This document shows positions 27,231-35,954 of a stretch of 64,000 bases of DNA, in pieces. This stretch comes from Lacrimispora xylanisolvens (GTDB taxonomy: Bacteria; Bacillota; Clostridia; Lachnospirales; Lachnospiraceae), in contig CP070896.1 of assembly GCA_017084465.1 (NCBI GenBank), positions 5,135,501 to 5,199,500 on the forward strand, given 5' to 3'. Every line of letters begins with the position of its first letter. Position 1 is the first letter of the stretch. The position numbers and the translations under genes were made by a program. The notes under the pieces were generated by a model. That model saw nothing but the letters and a program-made list of their open reading frames with translations. It searched no databases and was not told where the DNA came from.

Positions 27231-28226
27231 TCACACAATATATAAAATTGTCATTTCCTTTAATTTTTCATTCATCTGCTGCCTTAAAAACAGTTCCCCA
27301 TCTTCTCTTAAATCATTTTTATAACAATATTTCCCCCTGCCTCTTCCAGTCATTAAGTCTTTGTCATAAAGCTTTCCTGCGTCAGGAAATGCCTCACTGT
27401 TAATGGCATTGTGAACAAAGCTGTACGTCATGAAAATTATTTCAACCAGAGCAGTCCGTTTTACTTTTTCGCTTAACTGCATGGAAAGAACTGTAATCAG
27501 TTCGGAATAAAGCTGTTTCCAGTCGTCTGTTAATATGACAGGTGCAATGAGGATTCCAACACGGTAACCAGCGTCACACATTTTGTTTAATGCAGTAATT
27601 CTTGCATTTAATCCGGAAGTTCCAGGTTCAAACATGGTTATGATGGACTGGGGATTCACACTCATACGCATGATAATGCGTCCACCATGGTTCAAATTAA
27701 GAAGAGGATCCACCTGGTTAAATTTAGTTGGAAAGGTTAAAAAGCCTTTCTCTGTTTTTCCAAACTGTTCAATGGTCCATGATAAATTGCCGGTAATTGT
27801 ATTTTCCAGAACCAGATCACTGTTGCTGCCAATCTCATAAGTATTGTCTTTTACGGATTTAGCCTGATGATTGATTATTTTATTCAGCATCTGTTCCCGG
27901 TTCACAAACAGGCGCAGATAGGAACATTTGTTATAGTTGCAGACAAGATAGCAGTAGTGGCACATGGCAGTACAGCCGGAAGACGTATAAGGAACAAGAT
28001 AATCCGAAACTTTATGGTTTGGAACGTAGTTATGGGTTTTTCTGACTCCAATTACCAGCAGCCGTTTTAATTCAGGGAAATCCTTGTTGGGCCGGGTGCG
28101 CAGTTCATCTATTTTATTATGGCTTTCAATTGGGATCCATGGTATATCTTTATATTTCTCTTTCAATAATCCGCCTAACTCATAGTTCAGGGAATCTGGT
28201 TCAAAATAAATTTTATCTGGAAACAT
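27231..28226 (-). CDS. splB: Spore photoproduct lyase-family radical SAM protein
   Basis: Repairs the UV thymine dimer of spore DNA during germination. 331 residues from the ATG (complement of 28224-28226), with AGGAGG seven bases upstream; a longer reading lacks one. The cluster motif is CTAMCHYC (Cys85, 89, 92) and the VIGVRKT element precedes it. The catalytic hydrogen-donor Cys141 of Bacillus subtilis SplB, in FEASCTSD, aligns with Ser134 here (YEIGSNSD), while two other cysteines (96, 101) follow the cluster. The rest matches the family. A sigma-G-like promoter lies upstream. Confidence 0.85.
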   Translation of the reverse strand: MFPDKIYFEPDSLNYELGGLLKEKYKDIPWIPIESHNKIDELRTRPNKDFPELKRLLVIGVRKTHNYVPNHKVSDYLVPYTSSGCTAMCHYCYLVCNYNKCSYLRLFVNREQMLNKIINHQAKSVKDNTYEIGSNSDLVLENTITGNLSWTIEQFGKTEKGFLTFPTKFNQVDPLLNLNHGGRIIMRMSVNPQSIITMFEPGTSGLNARITALNKMCDAGYRVGILIAPVILTDDWKQLYSELITVLSMQLSEKVKRTALVEIIFMTYSFVHNAINSEAFPDAGKLYDKDLMTGRGRGKYCYKNDLREDGELFLRQQMNEKLKEMTILYIV

Positions 28227-28249
28227 ATTGTTAACCTCCTGTTTCCATT

Positions 28250-28278
28250 TATTATGCGGAGAAAAAATCCGGATATCC
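28250..28278 (-). promoter_or_regulatory. Possible sigma-G/F-type promoter of splB
   Basis: On the minus strand GGATA, 17-bp spacer, CATAATA, 24 bases before the splB start. It resembles forespore promoters, and splB of B. subtilis is sigma-G dependent. Pattern-level evidence only. Confidence 0.4.
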
Positions 28279-28369
28279 CATGTAAAAATGCACAAAAAAA
28301 CGACTAAAATCTGTGTGATATTACAAAAAAACACACCATAGGTGGAATAACCCGGTTTCTAAAAGAGAA

Positions 28370-28398
28370 TAGACAATTATATCTTTGTGAAGTATACT
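28370..28398 (+). promoter_or_regulatory. Promoter of the second chemoreceptor gene
   Basis: TAGACA (28370-28375), 17-bp spacer, TATACT (28393-28398). The gene thus appears to have a sigma-A promoter, not a flagellar sigma-D one. Confidence 0.55.
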
Positions 28399-28462
28399 GA
28401 AATCAAGTTGAACAGCAGATTTATCCATAAATTTTCTGCTGAGACACAAAGGAGGAATTGTC

Positions 28463-30430
28463 ATGAAGAGCATAAAAAACAAAATATTTCTTTACATGGC
28501 TTTAACTGTTTTTATCTCACTTACAGTAGTTGGCGGCATCAGTATTTATTTAAATTATTTCAGTATGATCGGTACGATGAACCAGTCCATGACGGAACTG
28601 GCTGAGACGGCGTCTGAGCGGGTGGCAAAGGAGCTGGATATTTATAAGAATCTTGCTTATGAAGCGGGAAGTATTGCAAGACTGGCTAATCCGGAGACTG
28701 GTATTGATGAAAAGAAGTCTATTATTGATCAGAGAGCCAAGACCCACGAGTTTCAGAGAGGCAATATTATAGGGACCGACGGTATCAGTATTTTTGATGG
28801 AAAAGACTATTCGGACCGGGATTATTTTAAGCGGTCAATCAAAGGAGAGATGGCAGTATCGGAACCATTAATCAGTAAGGTTACAGGGCAGATGACGATT
28901 ATTATATCAGCCCCTTTGTGGGAAAAGGGAATCCCCGGAACGAAAGTGGTAGGGGTTGTTTATTTTGTTCCTAAGGAAACCTTTTTAAATGATATCGCTG
29001 CTTCCATACGGGTCAGCAAGGGTTCCAATGCCTATCTGCTTAACCAGTCGGGAAAGGTGATTGCCGATCCCAATATGGACAAGGTTACCAACGGAATAAA
29101 TGTCCAGGAAAGTGCTTCAAAGGACTCACGGCTTGCCCAGCTTGCGGCACTTGAAGCAAAGATGACCAAGGGGGAAAGCGGTTTTGGACGTTATGATAAC
29201 CAGGGGCATAAGATGTTTCTTTCCTATGCGCCCATCGCAGGAACGGATGGCTGGAGCATTGGAATCAGTGCACCTATGACAGATTTCATGGGATCCACAA
29301 AAACAGCCAGCGGGATTACTCTTTTCCTGATTGCAGTATTTCTCGTAGTTTCAGGAATCGTATCCGCTGTTCTGGCAGGCAAGATAGCAAGTCCCATTAC
29401 TTCCTGTGCAAACCGGTTAAAGCTGCTGGCAGAGGGAGATCTTGATTCTCCTGTGACAGAGGTGAAAAACAAAGATGAAACAGGGATCCTTGCCGATGCC
29501 ACAAGGGAGCTTGTTTCCAGACTTGGAATGATAATTAAAGATGTGGATTACGTTCTTCATGAGATGGCAGCAGGAGATCTGACAGTCAGCACCACCTGTG
29601 ATGCTGCTTACGTAGGGGGATTCAAAGGTATACATGAGGCGATGCATCAGTTAAAGGCAGAGCTGGGAGATACTCTTTTACATATCAGCCATTCTTCCGG
29701 TGAAGTGGCAGCAGGAGCAGATCAGGTATCTGCAGGTGCCCAGGCGTTGTCTCAGGGAGCTACGGAACAGGCAGGTTCCATAGAGGAACTGGCTGCCACC
29801 CTGGGTGATATCTCAAAGCAGGTAGAAGGAAATGCAAGAAGTGCCAGGGAAGCCAGTAACAAGGCGAAAGAAATGGCTGAAGAATTAAGCAGCGGAAAAG
29901 AACAGATGCTGAAGATGACAAAAGCCATGGATGAGATTTCCCAGACGTCTGGGGAAATCGGGAAAATAATAAAGACAATTGAAGACATCGCTTTCCAGAC
30001 CAATATTCTGGCATTGAACGCGGCAGTAGAAGCAGCAAGGGCAGGGGAAGCAGGAAAGGGCTTTGCAGTCGTTGCAGATGAAGTAAGAAATCTGGCCTCC
30101 AAAAGTGGGGAAGCATCAAAGAACACATCTTCCCTGATCGAGAATTCCTACCAGTCTGTGCAAAATGGAGCAATGATTGCGGCAGAAACAAAAGAATCCT
30201 TAGACCGGATTGCTGCTTCTTCTGAAAGAACCGTATCATTGATTAATGAAATTTCCAATTCGTCAGCTGAGCAGGCTGTTTCCATTGGGCAGGTAAATCT
30301 GGGGATTGATCAGATTTCAAGTGTGGTTCAGACAAACTCCGCAACAGCCGAAGAGAGTGCAGCAACCAGTGAGGAACTTTCCGGTCAGGCACAGATTTTA
30401 AAGAGTTTAATCGACCGGTTTCGACTTTAA
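28463..30430 (+). CDS. Methyl-accepting chemotaxis protein with dCache sensor
   Basis: 655-residue chemoreceptor. TM1 at about 9-30, extracellular Cache sensor (IFDGKDYSDRDYFKRSIKGE, TQVAYAPI-like SYAPIAGTDGWSIG), TM2 at about 282-305, HAMP, and a signalling domain with the conserved hairpin AFQTNILALNAAVEAARAGE. It ends EELSGQAQILKSLIDRFRL with no pentapeptide tether. AAAGGAGG precedes the ATG. It shares architecture with the chemoreceptor at 17461 but has its own promoter. The ligand is unknown. Confidence 0.92.
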   Translation: MKSIKNKIFLYMALTVFISLTVVGGISIYLNYFSMIGTMNQSMTELAETASERVAKELDIYKNLAYEAGSIARLANPETGIDEKKSIIDQRAKTHEFQRGNIIGTDGISIFDGKDYSDRDYFKRSIKGEMAVSEPLISKVTGQMTIIISAPLWEKGIPGTKVVGVVYFVPKETFLNDIAASIRVSKGSNAYLLNQSGKVIADPNMDKVTNGINVQESASKDSRLAQLAALEAKMTKGESGFGRYDNQGHKMFLSYAPIAGTDGWSIGISAPMTDFMGSTKTASGITLFLIAVFLVVSGIVSAVLAGKIASPITSCANRLKLLAEGDLDSPVTEVKNKDETGILADATRELVSRLGMIIKDVDYVLHEMAAGDLTVSTTCDAAYVGGFKGIHEAMHQLKAELGDTLLHISHSSGEVAAGADQVSAGAQALSQGATEQAGSIEELAATLGDISKQVEGNARSAREASNKAKEMAEELSSGKEQMLKMTKAMDEISQTSGEIGKIIKTIEDIAFQTNILALNAAVEAARAGEAGKGFAVVADEVRNLASKSGEASKNTSSLIENSYQSVQNGAMIAAETKESLDRIAASSERTVSLINEISNSSAEQAVSIGQVNLGIDQISSVVQTNSATAEESAATSEELSGQAQILKSLIDRFRL

Positions 30431-30524
30431 TCGATTTTATTAAAATAGCGTTAAGATTCCCTCCAATCTCTATCTTTTTATAGCATATATTACTAAAATA
30501 GAAGGGTAGAAGGAGGGATGAATT

Positions 30525-30668
30525 ATGGGGTTCATAATTGTTTTGCTTATGGCGGTATATGCTGTTATCGGTGGACTGACAACGCTTTATCTGTTTTTCA
30601 GCTTCCCGGCAGTGATCGTTTGGAAATTTTACAGAAAACTGAAATACGGAATTTCTGTCTTTAACTGA
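30525..30668 (+). CDS. Small 47-residue membrane protein
   Basis: Open frame MGFIIVLLMAVYAVIGG... of 47 residues: one long hydrophobic stretch (about 2-32) and a basic end (WKFYRKLKYG). AAGGAGGG sits seven bases before the ATG and a strong terminator follows, so it is well supported as a gene despite its size. No family recognised. It could be a co-transcribed partner of the chemoreceptor, although a 94-base gap separates them. Confidence 0.6.
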   Translation: MGFIIVLLMAVYAVIGGLTTLYLFFSFPAVIVWKFYRKLKYGISVFN

Positions 30669-30680
30669 ACATGTAAGGAA

Positions 30681-30733
30681 AAGAAACAGGCACTAGATCA
30701 TCCTGATATCAGGAACTCTGGTGCCTGTTTCTT
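30681..30733. terminator. Bidirectional terminator between the small membrane ORF and the subtilase array
   Basis: Outer stem AAGAAACAGGCAC (30681-30693) / GTGCCTGTTTCTT (30721-30733), with an inner palindrome TCCTGATATCAGGA. A/T-rich flanks on both sides fit termination in both directions. Confidence 0.85.
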
Positions 30734-30738
30734 AAAAA

Positions 30739-32412
30739 TCAGATATTGGTAAGCCGCTCAAATAAATTGTTTACATTGATTCGGCCGTACCCCCAGACAT
30801 TATTTGGATAAACTTCTGAGGGGCTTCTCACGGCACCCCTTATAATTAAACGGTTGACGTCATATCCGGTCAGAGAAGTATAGTTGCCTCTTGGAATCCC
30901 CCATTCAAGTACCATGGCAATAATTCCTGCTGCATGGGCGCTGGCGGCTCCGGTACCGGTTGCAGTCCCGTACTGGTTGCCAGGAACAGCACAGGGGATC
31001 TGGTAGCCGGGTGCTGCAATATCCGGCTTAACCAGACCGCTTCTGGTGTAACCTCTGCTGGATTCAGGAAGAATGCCATCGTTAAACTGGTTATAAGCGG
31101 TTACGGTCAGCTGGTTGGCACCATTGCCCGGAGAGGTGATGGTGGTATCCGGATTGGGTGCTAAAAAATAAGTGCTGTCAGATAGGATTGGTCCGCTTGG
31201 GAGCCAGCAATGAAACGAAAAGGATTCATTTTCAATACTCTGAGCCCGTAAAGACCACACTCCGGGCTGAGGGTTTAAAAAACGGATTAATATAAGCTGA
31301 TCACCGGTTTCCTCTTCAAAAATAATATTATTCACCCAGACCACACTCTGGGTAAAAATAAAATTGAATCTCCGGCAGTCTGATATGGAAGGATAAATTC
31401 TCTGGGTGGATTCCCTGTTTGGCGTAGAGATATCAATGGAGATTCGGTCTGGTGCGTATGGCCAGATTTCCAACCAGAATTCTTTGTCATTTTCTCCAAT
31501 CCTCAATTCGAAATCATTATAAAATGGCACAGCAGACGTACTGTTAAAATAATGCCTTTGTGTATTTCCTTCATTTCCGGCGGAGGTAGACACACCAATT
31601 CCCGGAAGCTGTACCAGATAGGTTAAATAGCTGCTTAATGTACCTTTGCCATCATGACTGCCCTGGCTTGTGCCAAGTGCAATACAAATAACAAGGGGAA
31701 GACTCAGTTTCTGCGCTGTCAAAAAGAGATATCTGATCCCCAGCAAAATGTCTGATTCCTGGAAGCAGTATGTATCTTTTGGTATGGTAAATACATTTTT
31801 TAAGTTTTCTTTTGCATCTTTCAGCTTTACAATTACAATCTGGGAATTGGGAACCACACCGGCAAAGACCTGGTCAGCACTGACGCTGCCCGCTGCAATG
31901 CTTGCCATGGCAGTTCCGTGACCGTTGGTATCTGTAGACGGAACAATGGAAAGTGGATCATCTGATGTTAATGCCAGATTGATGGCCTCTCTGTTATATT
32001 CACTGCCGAAGGTAAAACCTTCCGGAATGGCTCCGGTCTGCACTGTCTGATCCCATATAGAAATAATGCGTGTGGTTCCGTCGTTATTGCGGAATGCGTT
32101 ATGCTGGTAGTCAATGCCGGTATCTACAAAGCCCATTAAAACACCCTGACCGGTCAGATTCAAAAACGGGTTTCTCTGAACCGTTCCAATCCCCGATTTT
32201 TCTATACTGATGGTGGATTCCAGAGTATAAAGTGAGGGAAATGTGTTGTAGGGGTGTGTTCCCAAATCACAGGGATCCGTTCCAGTTGTGAGAATATGAA
32301 GCAGTGAGCTTCGCTCTGTAAGTGGTGTGATATTGTCTCCCGTATCATAGGAGGGGACCGAGATATTATTAATGATTAAGTCGTAATAATTATTATCTAG
32401 TATTTTATTCAA
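30739..32412 (-). CDS. S8 subtilase-like Csp-family protein, predicted pseudoprotease (array copy 4)
   Basis: 557 residues, last gene of a four-copy array. The subtilisin fold is clear: Asp97 in FVDTGID, His165 in NGHGTAMA and the oxyanion Asn280 in SAGNEGN. The nucleophile motif GTS reads GTG (Gly488 in TGTGAASAH), so no catalytic serine is present. An extension of about 65 residues precedes the core and begins MNKILDNNYYDLI, repeated in all copies. A jelly-roll-like insert lies around 300-430, as in Csp germination proteases. C. difficile CspC likewise has Gly for Ser and works as a signalling pseudoprotease. No signal peptide. AGGAGG precedes the ATG. Confidence 0.85.
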   Translation of the reverse strand: MNKILDNNYYDLIINNISVPSYDTGDNITPLTERSSLLHILTTGTDPCDLGTHPYNTFPSLYTLESTISIEKSGIGTVQRNPFLNLTGQGVLMGFVDTGIDYQHNAFRNNDGTTRIISIWDQTVQTGAIPEGFTFGSEYNREAINLALTSDDPLSIVPSTDTNGHGTAMASIAAGSVSADQVFAGVVPNSQIVIVKLKDAKENLKNVFTIPKDTYCFQESDILLGIRYLFLTAQKLSLPLVICIALGTSQGSHDGKGTLSSYLTYLVQLPGIGVSTSAGNEGNTQRHYFNSTSAVPFYNDFELRIGENDKEFWLEIWPYAPDRISIDISTPNRESTQRIYPSISDCRRFNFIFTQSVVWVNNIIFEEETGDQLILIRFLNPQPGVWSLRAQSIENESFSFHCWLPSGPILSDSTYFLAPNPDTTITSPGNGANQLTVTAYNQFNDGILPESSRGYTRSGLVKPDIAAPGYQIPCAVPGNQYGTATGTGAASAHAAGIIAMVLEWGIPRGNYTSLTGYDVNRLIIRGAVRSPSEVYPNNVWGYGRINVNNLFERLTNI

Positions 32413-32472
32413 AATCAGGCCTCCTCACTGCACCAATATTAAGAATTAAAACACCCTTTCAAGACAACCGGA

Positions 32473-34143
32473 TCAGATATTGGTCAGCCTTCGAAACAGG
32501 TTATTTACATCAAGCCGGCCATATCCCCATATGTTGTTTGGGTAGATGATAGAACTGTCACGTGCAGCTCCCCGGATCAACAGCCGGTTTACGTCATTTC
32601 CGGTCATGGATGTGTAATTCCCCCTTGGTATTCCCCATTCCAGTATCATGGCGATGGCTCCCGCTGTATGAGCAGCGGCGGCACCAGTTCCAGTCATGGT
32701 TCCATAAAGATTTCGTGGAATCGCACATGGAATCTGATATCCGGGAGCGGCAATGTCTGGCTTTATCAGCCCGTTTCTAGTATAACCTCTGCTGGATTCA
32801 ATGAGAATACTGTCATTAAACTGATTATAGGCAGTAACGGTAAGCTGACTGATTCCATCTCCGGGAGAGGTAATGGTAGTATCCGGATTGGGATTTAAAA
32901 AAAATGTGTCATTTGTAATAATATCACCGGAAGGAAGCCAGGAATGAAATGAAATGGGTTCGTTTTCCATACTTTGTACCCGGATATTCCAGACACCTGC
33001 AAGGGGATTTTGAAAACGCAGAAGAATCAGCTGATCGCCGGATTCTTCTTCAAATATAAAGTTATTTACCCACACGGTACTACCTGTAAAAATAAAATCA
33101 AACTTTCTGCAGGAACCAATGGTAGGGTAAATGGGCTGAGTGGATTCTCTGTTTGGGGTAGAAACATCTATGGATACTCGGCCCAGTGCATAAGGCCAGA
33201 TTTCCATAAAAAACAAGGAATCATTTTCTCCTATTCTTAATTCAAAGTTATTATAATAAGGCGGGGCTGTGGTACTGTTAAAATAATGACGTCTGTCATT
33301 GCCTTCATTTCCTGCTGAAACAGATATTCCGATTCCCGGCAGTCTGGAAAGATAATTTAAATAGTTGCTAAGTGCATCTGTGCCGTCATGACCTCCCTGG
33401 CTGCTGCCAAGGGCAATGCAGATAACTAACGGGCGGCTGGCATTCTGTGCATATGTTTCCAGATACCGGACTCCCAGCATAATGTCAGATTCCTGGTAGC
33501 ACAATACGTCCGGCTTTACAAAGTTCATACTCCTTAAATTCTGTTTGGGATCTTTTAGCTTTACAACAACCAGTTCCGCTTCCGGTACCACACCGGTAAA
33601 GGAATTCTCCGGATTGTACCTTCCTGCAATAATGCTTGCAACGGAGGTTCCGTGCCCTATGGTGTCGACAGAAGGTACAATTGATAAGGGATCATCTGAT
33701 CTCAGAGCAATATTAATGGATTCTCTGCTGTATTCTGTCCCAAATGTAAATCCCACCGGCGGATTGTTGCTTTGAACGGATTGATCCCAGATAGAAAGAA
33801 TTCTGGAAGTATTATCATTGTATAGAAACGCTTCATGTGTGTAATCGATTCCTGTATCAATCACTCCAATAATAATTCCCCGCCCAGTCAGATTTAAAAA
33901 AGGATTTCTCTGTACAGGACCGATTCCCGATTTTTCTATGCTGATGGTAGAGTTAAGTGTATAAAGAGTGGGAAATGTATGATATGGATATTCTCCAAGC
34001 AGGCATGGAGTTGAACCGGCTGCTGGAATATGAAGCAGGGAATGTCTGAAATTAATCATGGTTATATTGTCTGAGTTATAATTGGGAATTGAGACATTAT
34101 TAATGATCAGATCATAATAATCGTTATCCAGAATCTTTTCCAA
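32473..34143 (-). CDS. S8 subtilase-like Csp-family protein, predicted pseudoprotease (array copy 3)
   Basis: 556 residues, a close paralogue of its neighbours along the whole length. Asp is in VIDTGID, His in IGHGTSVA and Asn in SAGNEGN. The nucleophile position is again Gly (MTGTGAAAAH), with no nearby serine that could substitute. The conserved opening MEKILDNDYYDLIINN and ending WGYGRLDVNNLF are kept. The gene is intact in one frame. Only 36 bases separate it from the copy upstream, so they are probably one transcript. Confidence 0.85.
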   Translation of the reverse strand: MEKILDNDYYDLIINNVSIPNYNSDNITMINFRHSLLHIPAAGSTPCLLGEYPYHTFPTLYTLNSTISIEKSGIGPVQRNPFLNLTGRGIIIGVIDTGIDYTHEAFLYNDNTSRILSIWDQSVQSNNPPVGFTFGTEYSRESINIALRSDDPLSIVPSVDTIGHGTSVASIIAGRYNPENSFTGVVPEAELVVVKLKDPKQNLRSMNFVKPDVLCYQESDIMLGVRYLETYAQNASRPLVICIALGSSQGGHDGTDALSNYLNYLSRLPGIGISVSAGNEGNDRRHYFNSTTAPPYYNNFELRIGENDSLFFMEIWPYALGRVSIDVSTPNRESTQPIYPTIGSCRKFDFIFTGSTVWVNNFIFEEESGDQLILLRFQNPLAGVWNIRVQSMENEPISFHSWLPSGDIITNDTFFLNPNPDTTITSPGDGISQLTVTAYNQFNDSILIESSRGYTRNGLIKPDIAAPGYQIPCAIPRNLYGTMTGTGAAAAHTAGAIAMILEWGIPRGNYTSMTGNDVNRLLIRGAARDSSIIYPNNIWGYGRLDVNNLFRRLTNI

Positions 34144-34179
34144 AAGACAGTCCTCCGGTCCATTTTTCCATATTTGCCG

Positions 34180-35853
34180 TTACAGATTTGTAAGCTGCTG
34201 AAAAACTTTATTTATGTCAAGCTGGCCATACCCCCAAAGGTTATTTGGATATGTGATAGCTGCCCCGTGCCTGGCGGCTCTCATGAACATTCGGTTTATA
34301 TCATATCCGGTTAAAGTAGGAAGATTTTTTCTGACGATTCCCCATTCTAAAATCATGGCTGCAGCGCCGGCAGCATGTGCAGCAGCAGTACCAGTCCCCG
34401 TTGCGCTGCCATATGAATTCCCTGAAACAGCGCAGGGAAGCGAAAGACCTGGAGCTGCAATGTCTGGTTTGACCATACCCGCCGTTGTATAACCCCTGCT
34501 GGAATCTGTAAGAACGCTGTCATTAAATTGATTGTAAGCAGTAACTGTTAACTGATGAGTTCCGTTTCCGGGAGAGGTAATGGTCACGGAGGAATCTGGA
34601 TTTAAAAAGTAAGTATCATCGGACAGAAAATCTCCGTTGGGAAGCCAGCAGTGAAAGGAAAAAGGTTCTTCCTTCATTGACTGCACCCGCAGATACCACA
34701 CTCCGGGCATAGGATCCTTAAATCGCATTATGATTACCTGATTACCTGTTTCATCATCAAAAAGAATATTATTCACCCAAATGATGCTCTGTGCAAAAAT
34801 AAAGTTGAATTTTCTGCATTCGTTTAGGGTTGGAAAAATTCTCTGTGTGGATTCTCTGCTGGGGGTTGAAATATCAATGGATATCCGGCTTGTTGCATAA
34901 GGCCAGAGAACCATACAAAATTCTTTATCCTTTTCGCTGATATTCAGCTCAAAATCATGATACCAGGGGATCTGGCTGGTAGTATTAAGATAATGTCTGG
35001 CTTTGTTCCCCTCATTGCCAGCGGAAGCAACAAAACAGATTCCCGGATCTTGTGTTTTAGCTGTCATAAAACTGCTGATTGCCCCGTTGCCGTCATGACT
35101 ACCCAGGCTGCTTCCCAGACAGATACATATTACTATGGGTCTTGCCGCTTTCTGGGAAACTGACAGCAGATAACGGATTCCCAGATAAATATCCGATTCC
35201 TGAAAACAGTAGGTATCTTCAGGAACAAAGAAAATATTTTCAGATTATTTTTTGCATCCTTTAATTTTACTATAACAAGTTCAGATAATGGAACGACTCC
35301 TGAGAAAGAGAGGTCTGCTGAGGGTGATCCGGCCGCTATGCTGGCAATGGCAGTTCCATGCCCGTTGTTGTCTGTAGAAGGAACCACAGTTAGCGGCTGT
35401 GAGGATAATAAAGCTTCATTTATCTGTTCTTTTTTATATTCGGTTCCAAAGGTAAAGCTATCCGGAGGAGTTCCTTCCTGTATTGTCTGATCCCAGATGG
35501 AATAGATGCGGCTGGTACCGTCCGGATTTTGGAATGCCGGGTGTGTGTATTCAATTCCTGTATCAACTACGCCGACCAGTACGCCTTTCCCCATAAGACC
35601 CAGATAAGAGTTTTGCTGAACGGAACCGATTCCTGATTTATCCCGGCTCACTTCAGATTCCAATGCATATAAGGAAGGAAAGCTGTTATAGGAGTAAGTT
35701 CCCAGGTCACAGGGATCCGGGAGAAGTAATGGGTATATGGAGCAAAGAGTAGCGATCACTCAGCGGAGTTATATTATCTCCCATGTCGTAACCCGATATT
35801 ATGGTATTGCCCATAATAAGATCGTAATAGTTATTGTCCAGAATTTTATTCAA
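34180..35853 (-). CDS. S8 subtilase-like Csp-family protein, predicted pseudoprotease (array copy 2, frameshifted twice)
   Basis: Joined length about 557 residues, the same as the other copies. The start is TTG (complement of 35851-35853) with AGGAGG eight bases upstream; it aligns exactly with the MxKILDNNYYDLI openings of the others. Frame breaks lie at bases 35719-35721 (three G, two restore HIPITSPDPCDLG) and 35237-35240 (four T, five restore LKNIFFVPEDTYCF). The two errors cancel in length. Asp in VVDTGIE and His in NNGHGTAIA are intact, and the nucleophile is Gly (ATGTGTAAAH). A sigma-E-like promoter lies just upstream. Confidence 0.82.
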
Positions 35854-35892
35854 TAAAAGTCCTCCTGTCTTATAATGAGGGCATATATGATA

Positions 35893-35920
35893 AGTTTATG
35901 CAGCAGGAATTCTAATATGA
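35893..35920 (-). promoter_or_regulatory. Sigma-E-like promoter of array copy 2
   Basis: On the minus strand TCATATT, 13-bp spacer, CATAAACT. This fits the mother-cell sigma-E pattern (KMATATT, 13-15, CATAnnnT). The same TCATATT and spacing occur before copy 1. Confidence 0.6.
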
Positions 35921-35954
35921 AAGGAGGGGGGAGAATGGAAAAATGTTACATCCT

